Source of the DNA: Xanthomarina sp. F1114
GTDB taxonomy: Bacteria > Bacteroidota > Bacteroidia > Flavobacteriales > Flavobacteriaceae
Length of the DNA: 64,000 nt
Direction of reading: 5' to 3'
Assembly: GCF_026410255.1 (NCBI RefSeq)
Contig: NZ_JAPMLL010000001.1
Coordinates: forward strand, 1-64,000
The position numbers were made by a program, and so were the translations under genes. This document shows positions 35,547 to 46,071 of the stretch, piece after piece; the first letter of the stretch is position 1; each line of letters opens with the position of its first letter. A model generated the notes under the pieces. The model was not told the DNA's origin. It did no database searches and saw nothing but the letters and a program-made list of their open reading frames with translations.

Positions 35547-36311
35547 TTAACTATTTTCTATTTCAACTAAAACCGGACAATGATCGCTATGTACGGCTTC
35601 ACTAAGTATAACGGCTCTTTTTATCTTTTCTTGTAAGGGTTTTGAAACCATGGTATAATCTAATCGCCAACCCTTATTATTGGCTCTAGAATTAGCACGG
35701 TAACTCCACCAGCTATACTCTTGCTTTTCAGGATGCAAGTATCTAAAGGCATCAATAAAGTCGTAGTTTATAAATTGCCCCATCCATGCACGCTCTTCCG
35801 GTAAAAAACCTGAAACTCCTTTCATTTTTGGATTGTGAATATCTATTTCTTCGTGACAAATATTATAATCGCCACAAATAACCAGGTTCGGAATTTCTAG
35901 TTTTAAATTATTTATATAATCTTGAAACATGTCCATATAATCAAACTTGTGTTGCAGACGAGCATCGTTTGTTCCTGAAGGCAAATACAAACTCATAATA
36001 GAAATGCCTGGAAAATCTACACGCAAGTTTCTACCTTCAAAATCCATAGATTCAATTCCTGTACCGTATTCTACATGGTCTGGTTTTGTTTTAGATAAAA
36101 TAGCCACACCGCTATAGCCCTTTTTCTGGGCACTAAACCAATATTGATATGGATATCCTGCTTCTTCAAAAACACTTAAATCCAACTGCTCTTTCATAGC
36201 TTTTATTTCCTGTAAACAAATAACATCTGGACTTGCTGCTTTTAACCAATCTATAAATCCTTTTTTTAGTGCTGCACGAATGCCATTGACATTGTAAGAA
36301 ATTATCTTCAT
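35547..36311 (-). CDS. xth: Exodeoxyribonuclease III
   Basis: 254 residues, normal for ExoIII/ExoA. It has the start MKIISYNVNGIRAALKKGF, CLQEIKA (metal-binding Glu), YSGVAILSK, GDYNICHEEID (catalytic Asp/Asn), WWSYR, RLDYTMVS and the final SDHCPV (His). It is an AP endonuclease and 3'-5' exonuclease in base-excision repair. The ATG at 36311 is the only good start. Confidence 0.95.
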   Translation of the reverse strand: MKIISYNVNGIRAALKKGFIDWLKAASPDVICLQEIKAMKEQLDLSVFEEAGYPYQYWFSAQKKGYSGVAILSKTKPDHVEYGTGIESMDFEGRNLRVDFPGISIMSLYLPSGTNDARLQHKFDYMDMFQDYINNLKLEIPNLVICGDYNICHEEIDIHNPKMKGVSGFLPEERAWMGQFINYDFIDAFRYLHPEKQEYSWWSYRANSRANNKGWRLDYTMVSKPLQEKIKRAVILSEAVHSDHCPVLVEIENS

Positions 36312-36587
36312 ATTTAATTTTCAAGGGTTAGGGAAATCTTTTAGATTTAATTATCAAAATAACAAGCTTTATTAAATTAAGCCAGTTAATTTCAGCTAAA
36401 ATAAATAATGCTTTACATTTACACTATTAAAATATTCCTAATTATTAAATAGAAAATCTATAATTTCATAGAACTGACACAAACAATAATGGTTTATTAG
36501 ACCACTCTATTAAAGAATCGGGGATTAAATCTGTTTTAACCAAACCTATCAACAAAATATTTTAATTGATATGTAGTTTACTACTTG

Positions 36588-39500
36588 ATGAGAGTTATAC
36601 TTGCTATTTTATTCTTTCTATTTGGGTTTTCGGCCTTTGCTCAAGATCTGGAGTCTAATTACAGAACAAAAACGGTTGCTGTAAGAGATTCTATTGCTTT
36701 AGATAGTGTTAGTATTAACCCTAATTTTTTAAGCATTAAAAAAAAAGACAGTTCATTTGTAGATGCTTCGTTTTATACAGTTGATTTTAATAAAGCTACT
36801 ATAATACTAAATAAACCTATTGATGCCGATTCTATAATTGTAGACTACCTAAAGTATCCAGAATATTTAACCAGAACTTATACCCAAATTAGCGACAGTG
36901 TTATAGTTCAAAACACCGATAATCTTGCTAAACTTTATAAGTTATCTCAGCCTAGCGAGAAGCAAAACTTCACGCCTTTTGATGGCTTGTCAACTTCGGG
37001 AAGTATTTCTCGTGGTGTAGTAATTGGGAATAATCAAAACTCTGTTTTAAATAGCGAACTAGATCTTCAAATTACAGGTAAACTAAGCGAAAAAGTATCC
37101 TTACGCGCTTCTATTCAAGATGCGAATGTGCCTTTACAAGAAAGTGGCTATTCGCAACGTTTGGACGAGTTTGACCAGGTTTTTATTGAATTGTTTAGTG
37201 AGAATTGGAAAATTCGAGCAGGAGATATAGACCTGACAAACCCTTATTCTTATTTTGCCAATTTTAGTAAACGAGTTCAAGGTTTATCTGTTGCCGCCAC
37301 CTTGCACCATCCAGAATCTCAAACCAATTTATTTGCTGCTGGAGCTTTGGTTCGTGGACAATTTACCAGTAGCCAATTTACAGCTCAAGAAGGAAATCAA
37401 GGGCCATATAAATTAAAAGGTCCAAACCAGGAATTGTATGTATTAATTGTTTCTGGAAGTGAAACAGTTTATGTGAATGGCGTGCCTTTAAAACGAGGAG
37501 AATCTAACGACTATATTATAGATTATAATGCAGGAGAAATTATTTTTAACTCGACATTCCCAGTAACTTCGGAGATGAGAGTTACCGTAGATTATCAATA
37601 TAGCGAACGTAATTACTCGCGTTTAGTAGTTTTTGGGGGAGGAAGATATGAAAGTGAAAACTTAAATCTTGGTGTTTCAATTTATAGCGAAAATGATTCT
37701 AAAAATAATCCGCTACAACAAAACTTGTCTTCTGAACAAGTTCAAATTCTAGCCGAAGCAGGAGATGATAGAACACAAATGGTTGCACCTTCCATTTCTC
37801 CAGAAGTTTATAATGAAAATAGAATTTTATACAAAAAAGAACTTATAAACGGTGTAGAAGCTTTGGTATTTTCCAACGATCCTAACGACGAACTATTTAG
37901 CGCTCGTTTTACTCTAGTTGGCGATAATTTAGGAAATTATGTAATTAGCAGCATTGATGCCATAAGTACCATTTATGAATACGTTGAACCTATAGCTGGA
38001 GTACCACAAGGAAATTACGAACCTATTTTTCAACTAATTGCTCCAACCAAATTACAAATGGCAATAATTAATGGAGATTATAAGCCAACAGATAAAACAG
38101 ACATTAGTTTTGAAGCTGCCGGCAGTAAAAACGATTTAAATCTGTTTTCTACTATAGATGACGATAATAATGACGGTTTTGCAGGTAAATTAAAAGTGAA
38201 TCAAGCCATAATAAAAAGAGATAGCTTGTGGAATTTAGAAGCTTTTGCCGATGTAGATTATATTCAGGAAAATTTTAGATCTATACAACGTATTTATAAT
38301 TCTGAGTTTAATAGAGATTGGAACTTAGTAACAACAACAAACTCGAACCTACCAACAAATTTAGGTACTCAAACTCTTATAAAAACTGGAGCACAAGCAT
38401 TTCATAATAAAAAAGGAAGAGCAAGTTATCAATTTGAACATTTAAATTATTCTAAACACTTTAATGGAAATAGGCATATTGTTTCCGCAAATCTATTTCT
38501 AAATAATTGGCAAATAGTTTCGCTTTCGAGTATGTTAAACACGACCTCAACCACAACTAATTCTGCGTTTTTTAGAACTTATAATATAATAACCTATAGT
38601 TTTAATCGCGCCTGGGCTGGGACTAGATTGGCCATGGAAGACAATCAACAAAAAGAAAACGGCACAGATATTTACACACCTTTAAGTCAGAAATTTAAAT
38701 CCTACGAAGTATTTACAGGAATTGGAGACAGCACCAAGGTGTTTGCTGAAATTGGTTATAAATACCGTGTAAACGATAGCTTAAGAAACGATCAATTGCA
38801 AAAAGTAAACAGTTCTAATACTTATTATTTAGATTCCAGAATTATTCAAAACGAACAAACTAATTTATCGCTCTACGCCAATTACAGAGTATTAAATAAC
38901 ACAGATAAAACGTTAGAAGACGAGCGTTCTCTAAATTCAAGAATCCAATTTAGTCAACGTTTTTTTAAGCAGTTTTTTCTATGGAATACTGTCTACGAAA
39001 CCAATTCCGGAACTTTACCTCAACAAGAATTTACTTTTGTAGAAGTTGAACCTGGACAAGGAAATTATATGTGGATTGATTACAATAACAATGGTATTCA
39101 GGAATTGGAAGAGTTTGAAATTGCACAATTTCAAGATCAGGGAAAATATATTCGTGTATTATTACCAAATCAGGTATTTATAAAAACACATCAAAATAGA
39201 CTGAGCCAAACTTTAACTATTAATCCACAACAATGGTCCAGTGAGCTTAGTGGAATTAAAAAAATTCTCTCATACTTCTATAATCAAACTTCTTATTTGG
39301 TAGACAGCAAAAATAAACGAGATGGAAATAGCATCAATTTAAATCCATTTTATCGAGATCCTGAAAACGAATTGGGTTTACAATTAAATTTTAGAAATGT
39401 TCTGTTTTTTAACAGAGGAAAACAACATTATACAACCTCTTATACGTTTTTAAAGAATAACTCGAAAAACAATTTAACCATTGGATTTATTGAAAATGCC

Positions 39501-40022
39501 ATAATGAGTCATAGTTTATTATTCAATCATAAATTTGCAACAAGTTGGCTGATTAATTTTCAAACAAGCTTTAATAATAGCGAGAGTTTTAGTGAAAACT
39601 TCACAAGTAAGAATTACGATATAGACGAGTCTAGAGTAAATCCTAAACTATCTTATTTATTAAACGACAATGTTCGTTTTGATGTTTTTTATCAATATTC
39701 TAATAAACAAAATACAATTGGAAGTTTAGAGAGCTTAGAACAACAAAAATATGGGGCTTCTTTTTCGTTTGGAAATTTTCAAAGCATGTCTATTAATGGT
39801 GAGTTTAATTATTTTTCAAATAATTTTGAAGGCAACTCAAACACCCCGGTGGCTTACCAAATGATGGAAGGCTTGCAACCAGGTAAAAATTATACATGGA
39901 GTTTATTGGCACAAAAGAAAATCACATCGTTTTTAGATTTAAACCTCAACTATTTAGGTAGAAAAAGCGAAACAAGTAATGTTATCCATACAGGAAGCAT
40001 TCAATTAAAAGCGTATTTCTAA
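36588..40022 (+). CDS. Very large outer-membrane beta-barrel protein, unknown function
   Basis: 1144 residues from the ATG at 36588; a TTG three bases earlier is less likely. There is a signal peptide (RVILAILFFLFGFSAFAQ). Residues about 135-230 (STSGSISRGVVIGNNQNSVL, LDLQITGKLSEKVSLRASIQ, PYSYFANFSKRVQGLSVA) recall a segment seen in SprA-like translocon proteins, but this protein is about half SprA's size. The rest is strongly alternating and ends in F, consistent with a beta-barrel. Widespread in Bacteroidota and usually annotated hypothetical. A role in surface export or adhesion is plausible but unproven. Confidence 0.75.
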   Translation: MRVILAILFFLFGFSAFAQDLESNYRTKTVAVRDSIALDSVSINPNFLSIKKKDSSFVDASFYTVDFNKATIILNKPIDADSIIVDYLKYPEYLTRTYTQISDSVIVQNTDNLAKLYKLSQPSEKQNFTPFDGLSTSGSISRGVVIGNNQNSVLNSELDLQITGKLSEKVSLRASIQDANVPLQESGYSQRLDEFDQVFIELFSENWKIRAGDIDLTNPYSYFANFSKRVQGLSVAATLHHPESQTNLFAAGALVRGQFTSSQFTAQEGNQGPYKLKGPNQELYVLIVSGSETVYVNGVPLKRGESNDYIIDYNAGEIIFNSTFPVTSEMRVTVDYQYSERNYSRLVVFGGGRYESENLNLGVSIYSENDSKNNPLQQNLSSEQVQILAEAGDDRTQMVAPSISPEVYNENRILYKKELINGVEALVFSNDPNDELFSARFTLVGDNLGNYVISSIDAISTIYEYVEPIAGVPQGNYEPIFQLIAPTKLQMAIINGDYKPTDKTDISFEAAGSKNDLNLFSTIDDDNNDGFAGKLKVNQAIIKRDSLWNLEAFADVDYIQENFRSIQRIYNSEFNRDWNLVTTTNSNLPTNLGTQTLIKTGAQAFHNKKGRASYQFEHLNYSKHFNGNRHIVSANLFLNNWQIVSLSSMLNTTSTTTNSAFFRTYNIITYSFNRAWAGTRLAMEDNQQKENGTDIYTPLSQKFKSYEVFTGIGDSTKVFAEIGYKYRVNDSLRNDQLQKVNSSNTYYLDSRIIQNEQTNLSLYANYRVLNNTDKTLEDERSLNSRIQFSQRFFKQFFLWNTVYETNSGTLPQQEFTFVEVEPGQGNYMWIDYNNNGIQELEEFEIAQFQDQGKYIRVLLPNQVFIKTHQNRLSQTLTINPQQWSSELSGIKKILSYFYNQTSYLVDSKNKRDGNSINLNPFYRDPENELGLQLNFRNVLFFNRGKQHYTTSYTFLKNNSKNNLTIGFIENAIMSHSLLFNHKFATSWLINFQTSFNNSESFSENFTSKNYDIDESRVNPKLSYLLNDNVRFDVFYQYSNKQNTIGSLESLEQQKYGASFSFGNFQSMSINGEFNYFSNNFEGNSNTPVAYQMMEGLQPGKNYTWSLLAQKKITSFLDLNLNYLGRKSETSNVIHTGSIQLKAYF

Positions 40023-40077
40023 TTATGTAACATAGGTTGCTAACCAAATGGTTATTTTTTGTAACTTAGCAACTTAT

Positions 40078-40464
40078 ATGCATAAACTTGTTGCCATAAC
40101 ATATTCGGTTTTAATTCTTGTACAGAGTTTTAACTTTGGTTTTGAAGACCTTTCAAAACTTAGCGCCTTAATGGAGCATGCAGAATATCACCAAGAAACT
40201 TATGGCGATTCGTTTTTCGATTTTATAGTGGAACATTACGGCGATGATAAATTTCAGCACGAAAATGAGCATGAAGGACATGAAGATTTGCCTTTTAAAC
40301 ACCATCAAAGTTGTGCTCATACAACACTTTCGTTTACTTTACCTAATGTAAATTTCACTTTAGAACAGCCTGCTTTTATTGAAATTCCTTGTAATTTCTT
40401 TTATAAAGAATCTACTTCTTCATTTGAAAAACCTGCTGTTTTTCAACCTCCAAAATTCGCATAA
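40078..40464 (+). CDS. Histidine-rich small protein upstream of the metal efflux pump
   Basis: 128 residues from the ATG at 40078, which opens a hydrophobic N-terminus (KLVAITYSVLILVQSFNFG); an earlier ATG at 40048 is in frame but less convincing. The rest is rich in His, Asp and Glu, with clusters ALMEHAEYHQET, FQHENEHEGHED and KHHQSCAHT. The pattern is typical of a periplasmic metal-binding protein encoded upstream of RND exporters in Flavobacteriaceae. It probably captures or senses divalent metal, but that is inferred. It is followed after 69 bases by the pump. Confidence 0.75.
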   Translation: MHKLVAITYSVLILVQSFNFGFEDLSKLSALMEHAEYHQETYGDSFFDFIVEHYGDDKFQHENEHEGHEDLPFKHHQSCAHTTLSFTLPNVNFTLEQPAFIEIPCNFFYKESTSSFEKPAVFQPPKFA

Positions 40465-40533
40465 TTCACTCGTGATTTAAGTTATTTTTTATAAGCTATT
40501 TTTTTATGGCTTAACACTTTTTACATACGAATT

Positions 40534-43500
40534 ATGTTAGAAAACATCATTAAATTCAGTTTAAAGAACAAACTTATTGTTCTTCTATTTATGGCTTTTG
40601 TGGTTGGTATTGGAGTTTTTTCCTTAACCCAAATTCCTATTGGAGCTGTTCCAGATATTACCAATAACCAAGTACAAGTTATTACCACCTCCAGAAATTT
40701 ATCCACTCAAGATGTGGAACAATTTATCACTTATCCCGTAGAATTAGAAATGGCTAATTTACCTGGAGTTATAGAAATCCGATCGGTTTCTAAATTTGGC
40801 CTATCGGTTGTTACCATTGTTTTTGAAGACGATTTTGGCACGTTTTTACCAAGACAACTTATTGCTGAAAAAATTAAATCGGCTTCCGAAATCATCCCAG
40901 AAGGCTTTGGCTCTCCCGAAATGGGACCAATTACTACAGGTTTGGGAGAAATTTACCAATACATTTTAGATGTTAAACCCGAATATAAAGACAGGTATTC
41001 TATTACCGATTTACGAACCATTCAAGATTGGGTTGTAAAACGACAACTGTCGGGAATTCCAGGAGTTGTTGAAGTAAATACCTGGGGCGGATTTTTAAAA
41101 CAATATGAAGTTGCTGTCAATCCGCAAAAGTTACATGCTATGAATATTTCGGTTTCTGAAATTTACACAGCACTAGAAAAAAACAACAGTGTAGCTGGTG
41201 GTGGCTATATTGAAAAAACCAATCAGGCTTTTTTTATTAGAGGTGAAGGTTTGGTTACTTCCTTGGAAGACATTAAAAATATTGTAGTAAAAAACGATGG
41301 CGTTCCTATCTATATCAAAGACGTTGCAAAAGTTGGCTTTGGATCTGCTACCCGATTTGGAGCGATTACCGGAAATGGCGAAGGCGAGAAAGTCTTAGGG
41401 CAGATTATGATGCTTAAGGATGGGAACTCCAACAAAATTATTGAAGCTGTAAAAGAGCGCATCGCTTCTATTGAAGGGTCTTTGCCAGAAGGTGTTTATA
41501 TTAATGGGTTTTTAGAAAGAACAGAACTTATAAATAAAACCACGTATACGGTTGCTGAAAATTTAATTCTAGGATCGCTTATCGTCATTTTTGTGGTGGT
41601 TTTATTGTTAGGAAACTGGCGCTCTGGTTTGGTTGTGGCCTCCGTAATTCCGTTGAGTTTATTGTTTGCCATTTCCATGATGAATCTCTTTGGAGTAGAC
41701 GCCAATTTAATGAGTTTGGGAGCTATCGATTTTGGAATTATCATCGATGGAGCCGTCATTATTGTGGAGTTTATTGCTTTTCAAATTACAGCGCAAAGTG
41801 CCAAGATTAGTTCACTTTCAAAAAAGAACCAACAAGCAGATATCGATGCCATTACTTTAAAGAGCTCTTCAAAAATGATGAATTCGGCCATCTTTGGACA
41901 ACTCATTATTTTAATCGTTTTTATTCCTATTCTATCTCTTAGTGGTATTGAAGGGAAAATGTTTAAACCTATGGCAATGACCTTCAGTTTTGCGTTAATT
42001 GGAGCTATGATATTCTGTTTAACCTATGTGCCGGTTATTTCCTCTTTATTTTTAAAACCAACTGTTCAAAGCGATAAAAATATTTCTGTTCGCCTGATGA
42101 AAGCTTTAAATAAAGGCTACCAGCCTATTATTAATTGGGCTTTAGATCATAAAAAAGTGGTTATTTCTCTTTCTATTATTCTATTAGCTTCAAGTTTCTG
42201 GATTTTCAGTAAAATGGGAGGCGAATTTGTTCCAACTTTAGACGAAGGCGATTTTGTAATTCAGCCGGTTTTAAAAACAGGAACTTCACTCACTAAAACC
42301 ATAGAAATTACCACTAGAATCGAACAGATTTTATTAGATAATTTTCCGGAAGTCGACCAAGTAGTAAGTAGAATTGGTGCAGCTGAAGTTCCCACAGATC
42401 CCATGTCTATGGAAGAAAGCGATGTAATTATAAAGTTAAAACCTAAAAAACAATGGGTTTCTGCTTCTAGTAAAAATGAACTGGCAGACAAATTTAAAGA
42501 AGCACTTTCTGTGATTCCCGAAATGGAGGTAGAATTTACCCAACCAATTGAAATGAGATTTAACGAATTGGTTACTGGTGTTCGTGCGGATGTTGCTATC
42601 AAGGTTTTTGGTGAAGATTTAAATATCTTAGCCAGTAAAGCCAATCAGATTAAAAACCTTATTGAAAACGTAGATGGTGCCTCGGATATTATTGTTGAAA
42701 AAGTTGCGGGCTTACCACAAATGAGCGTAGTCTTTAACCGAAGTAAAATTGCTCGTTATGGTCTAAATATTTCAGATTTAAACGACATTATTTCTATGGG
42801 GTTTGCCGGTGGGACTGTAGGTTCTGTTTTTGAGGGTGAAAAACGTTTCGATCTCGTTATTCGTTTAGACGAAAATCAAAGAAGAAATCTGGAAAGCCTA
42901 AAAAACCTATATGTAGATACACCAAATGGGGCTAAAATTCCTTTAAGTGAATTGGCTGAAATTAATTATACAACTGGTCCGGCGCAAATTTCTAGAGATG
43001 ATACCAAAAGACGTATTGTAGTTGGTGTTAATGTAAGAAATAGAGATTTGCAGTCTGTTGTGGACGACATTCAAACCATCCTCGACAAAGACCTAAACCT
43101 TCCAACAGGTTATACCATGACTTATGGTGGGCAATTTGAAAATCTACAAAGTGCAAAAGCCAGATTAATGGTTGCTGTGCCAGTAGCCTTAGTACTTATT
43201 TTTATTCTGCTCTATTTTGCTTTCCATTCCGTTACAGACGCGTTGATGGTGTATTCTGCTATTCCACTTTCGGCAGTTGGTGGTATTCTATTATTATGGA
43301 TAAGAGACTTGCCATTTAGTATTTCGGCAGGTGTTGGATTTATAGCTCTTTTCGGTATTGCCGTTCTAAATGGCATTGTACTAATAGAACATTTTAAAGA
43401 ACTTAAAACTCGTGGTATGACAAATATTGAAGCACGCATAAAACTTGGTACAAGCGAGCGTTTACGCCCCGTATTGTTAACAGCATCGGCAGCTGCACTT

Positions 43501-44847
43501 GGGTTTTTACCCATGGCCATTTCTACAAATGCAGGTGCCGAAGTCCAACGCCCGTTAGCAACGGTTGTTATTGGTGGTTTGGTTAGCGCAACTATATTAA
43601 CCTTAGTGGTTCTTCCTATAATTTACGCATGGGTAGAACAGAAAAAAGAACTTAAAATGAATAAAAAAGGAGTGGTAGCTATCATGATTTTGTTTTTATC
43701 ATTTCAAATGAAAGCACAGCAAAATCCGTTGACAATTGAAGAAACTGTCTCTTTAGCCATCGAGAATAATTCGGGCTTAAAAGCTTCCTCTTTAAAAGTG
43801 GATGAAGCTGATGCCTTAATTGAAAGTGCTTTTAATTTTGATAAAACAGCTATTTATTATAATTACGACGAAAGTAATCTTGCAGAAAACAACGAACCTT
43901 TAAAAGTGTTTGGTATTTCGCAAGATTTCAAATTTCCGACAGTTTATTTTGCTGATAAAAAAGTAAATAAAGCGCAACATCAGTTACAGGAAACGCAGTA
44001 CAGTATTGAGTTGCAACAATTAAAACGGGATGTTTATTTCAAGTATTATCAGTTGAGTTATGTGAAAAACAAAGCACATGTCTATAAGTTTTTAGATAGT
44101 TTATATGAAAATTTTGCTGTTTCTGCCATACGACGTTTTGAACTTGGAGAAACCAATTATCTAGAAATGATTACTGCTCAATCCAAACAAAAACAATTAG
44201 AAACACGTTATAAACAAGTGTTACAAGAAATTGTTTTAGCTACAGAACATCTAAAAAAAGTGGTTCAAACAGATAGTTTAATCATAGCCAGTCAGCCTCT
44301 TTTAAAATTAGAATTAGAGCAAATTAGTACAACAGATAATATTGGTTTAGCAGCTTTCGAGTTTTCTAAAAACTACTATCAAGCTTTAAATAAAAAAGAG
44401 AAACAAAGTCTTTTACCAGATTTAAACGTAGAATATTTCCAAGGTAGCAATAGTGGCATTGACAGACATTTTGCTGGTTACACCTTTGGTCTAAAAATTC
44501 CTTTGTTTTTTAGTGGAAATGCCTCTAAAATAAAGGCTTCAAAAATTGCTCAAGAAGTTATTGAAGAACAACAAGAGGACTACAGAGTAAAATTAAATGC
44601 CGAATATCAATCCTTGTTAGCAAAACTTCAGCAAAACGAAGAAGCCATTAATTATTATGAAACTCAAGGGAAACATCTTTCCGAAGAAATAATAAAAACA
44701 GCCGAACGCACTTTTAAAGAAGGTGAAATAGATTTCTTTCAGTACATACAAAGTTTAGAGACTGCAAAAGAGATTGAACTTAGCTATTTAGACAATTTAA
44801 ACACATACAATCAAACAGTAATTGCTATCAATTATTTAATTTTATAA
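40534..44847 (+). CDS. Heavy-metal RND efflux pump fused to TolC-like outer-membrane channel
   Basis: 1437 residues. Residues 1-1041 form a full CzcA/CusA-type RND transporter with 12 membrane helices. The fourth helix reads DFGIIIDGAVIIVEF near residue 400, keeping the Asp/Asp/Glu triad of divalent-cation (CzcA-like) members. The copper/silver CusA pattern is absent. From Met 1042 (position 43657) comes a complete outer-membrane factor of about 395 residues, starting with what looks like its own signal peptide (KKGVVAIMILFLSFQMKAQQ) and ending in a TolC-like helical domain. Such fusions are known in Bacteroidota. Pump and channel must reside in different membranes, so processing or internal initiation is likely. 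Confidence 0.92.
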   Translation: MLENIIKFSLKNKLIVLLFMAFVVGIGVFSLTQIPIGAVPDITNNQVQVITTSRNLSTQDVEQFITYPVELEMANLPGVIEIRSVSKFGLSVVTIVFEDDFGTFLPRQLIAEKIKSASEIIPEGFGSPEMGPITTGLGEIYQYILDVKPEYKDRYSITDLRTIQDWVVKRQLSGIPGVVEVNTWGGFLKQYEVAVNPQKLHAMNISVSEIYTALEKNNSVAGGGYIEKTNQAFFIRGEGLVTSLEDIKNIVVKNDGVPIYIKDVAKVGFGSATRFGAITGNGEGEKVLGQIMMLKDGNSNKIIEAVKERIASIEGSLPEGVYINGFLERTELINKTTYTVAENLILGSLIVIFVVVLLLGNWRSGLVVASVIPLSLLFAISMMNLFGVDANLMSLGAIDFGIIIDGAVIIVEFIAFQITAQSAKISSLSKKNQQADIDAITLKSSSKMMNSAIFGQLIILIVFIPILSLSGIEGKMFKPMAMTFSFALIGAMIFCLTYVPVISSLFLKPTVQSDKNISVRLMKALNKGYQPIINWALDHKKVVISLSIILLASSFWIFSKMGGEFVPTLDEGDFVIQPVLKTGTSLTKTIEITTRIEQILLDNFPEVDQVVSRIGAAEVPTDPMSMEESDVIIKLKPKKQWVSASSKNELADKFKEALSVIPEMEVEFTQPIEMRFNELVTGVRADVAIKVFGEDLNILASKANQIKNLIENVDGASDIIVEKVAGLPQMSVVFNRSKIARYGLNISDLNDIISMGFAGGTVGSVFEGEKRFDLVIRLDENQRRNLESLKNLYVDTPNGAKIPLSELAEINYTTGPAQISRDDTKRRIVVGVNVRNRDLQSVVDDIQTILDKDLNLPTGYTMTYGGQFENLQSAKARLMVAVPVALVLIFILLYFAFHSVTDALMVYSAIPLSAVGGILLLWIRDLPFSISAGVGFIALFGIAVLNGIVLIEHFKELKTRGMTNIEARIKLGTSERLRPVLLTASAAALGFLPMAISTNAGAEVQRPLATVVIGGLVSATILTLVVLPIIYAWVEQKKELKMNKKGVVAIMILFLSFQMKAQQNPLTIEETVSLAIENNSGLKASSLKVDEADALIESAFNFDKTAIYYNYDESNLAENNEPLKVFGISQDFKFPTVYFADKKVNKAQHQLQETQYSIELQQLKRDVYFKYYQLSYVKNKAHVYKFLDSLYENFAVSAIRRFELGETNYLEMITAQSKQKQLETRYKQVLQEIVLATEHLKKVVQTDSLIIASQPLLKLELEQISTTDNIGLAAFEFSKNYYQALNKKEKQSLLPDLNVEYFQGSNSGIDRHFAGYTFGLKIPLFFSGNASKIKASKIAQEVIEEQQEDYRVKLNAEYQSLLAKLQQNEEAINYYETQGKHLSEEIIKTAERTFKEGEIDFFQYIQSLETAKEIELSYLDNLNTYNQTVIAINYLIL

Positions 44848-44850
44848 AAA

Positions 44851-45996
44851 ATGAAAAACCTATATATCCTTATATTTTCATTGGTTTTAGTAGCCTGTGG
44901 AAATTCAGAAAAAAACATAGAAGCTACTGAAGAAATTCAATCAGGTTCTAATGAAATAGACATTACAATCCAACAGTTTGAAGGCGAGAAGATGGCTTTT
45001 GGTTTTCTTTCGGAAGAAGAATTTAGCCAAAGCGTAAAAACAAATGGAATAATAGATGTACCTCCTCATAATAAATCTAGTGTGACTTCTTTTATTGGCG
45101 GATATGTTACTAAAACACCTTTGTTAATTGGAGATAAAGTAACAAAAGGACAATTACTTGTTACTTTGGAAAACCCGGAATTTGTAGAAATTCAGCAAAA
45201 CTATTTAGAAGTTGCCGAGCAATTAAGCTATTTAAAATCTGAGTTTACAAGACAAAAAACCTTGTATGATGAAAATATTACATCGCAAAAGAATTTCTTA
45301 AAAGCAGAAAGCACGTATAAAAGTAATTTAGCACAATACAATGGCCTGCGTAAAAAACTTGAAATGATGCATATTAATCCAAGTTCTGTAGAACAAGGCA
45401 ACATAACATCTACTATTAATTTATATGCTCCAATTGAAGGATATGTTACAAAAGTCTATGTAAGTAATGGCTCTTATGTATCGCCTTCAGACATTATTAT
45501 GGAAATTGTGGATACAGACCATATCCATCTAGAACTTTCAGTCTTTGAGAAGGATATTTTGAAGATTAAAAAAGGCCAAGAAATATTATTTACAATTCCA
45601 GAAGCTTCTGATAGTATTTATAAAGCCGATGTGCATTTGGTAGGGACAACTATCGACGAAAAAAGCCGACGCGTAAAAGTTCACGGTCATATAGAAGAAG
45701 GGCAAACACAATTTATTGTTGGTATGTTTACCGAAGCAGATATTATTATTAGTAATGTAAAAAAAATGGCCGTACCAAAAGAAGCTATAATCGCAGTAGA
45801 AGATCATTCTTTTGTATTGGTTTTAAAAGATAAAACTGAAACAGAATATCATTTAGAGAAAGTAGAAATTAAAAAAGGTATTGAAACCGAAGATTTTGTT
45901 GAAATTTTAAACCAAACCGAATTAAAAGACAAGAAAATCTTAATAAATGGAGCCTATATGCTACTTAATGACAGTGAGGGCGGACACAGTCATTAA
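44851..45996 (+). CDS. RND efflux periplasmic adaptor (CusB/CzcB type)
   Basis: 381 residues with a lipoprotein signal (FSLVLVACGNSEK, Cys about 16). The chain has a barrel-sandwich/lipoyl fold (VTSFIGGYVTKTPLLIGDKV), an alpha-hairpin (about 110-165), the second lipoyl half (INLYAPIEGYVTKVYVSNGS) and a beta-barrel/MP domain. It bridges the RND pump and the outer-membrane channel. It begins three bases after the fusion gene, so it is certainly co-transcribed. The extreme C-terminus is His-containing (GGHSH). Confidence 0.93.
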   Translation: MKNLYILIFSLVLVACGNSEKNIEATEEIQSGSNEIDITIQQFEGEKMAFGFLSEEEFSQSVKTNGIIDVPPHNKSSVTSFIGGYVTKTPLLIGDKVTKGQLLVTLENPEFVEIQQNYLEVAEQLSYLKSEFTRQKTLYDENITSQKNFLKAESTYKSNLAQYNGLRKKLEMMHINPSSVEQGNITSTINLYAPIEGYVTKVYVSNGSYVSPSDIIMEIVDTDHIHLELSVFEKDILKIKKGQEILFTIPEASDSIYKADVHLVGTTIDEKSRRVKVHGHIEEGQTQFIVGMFTEADIIISNVKKMAVPKEAIIAVEDHSFVLVLKDKTETEYHLEKVEIKKGIETEDFVEILNQTELKDKKILINGAYMLLNDSEGGHSH

Positions 45997-46071
45997 ATTT
46001 TATATATTAAGCAAAAATAAGTTTCTTTTAAACATATATTTTAACAACCCAAAATCAACACTTAGAATTCA

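Noticed and set aside
40534-44847. Copper/silver CusA assignment
   Set aside because: The membrane motif DFGIIIDGAVIIVE is of the divalent-cation CzcA type, so I did not use the symbol cusA.
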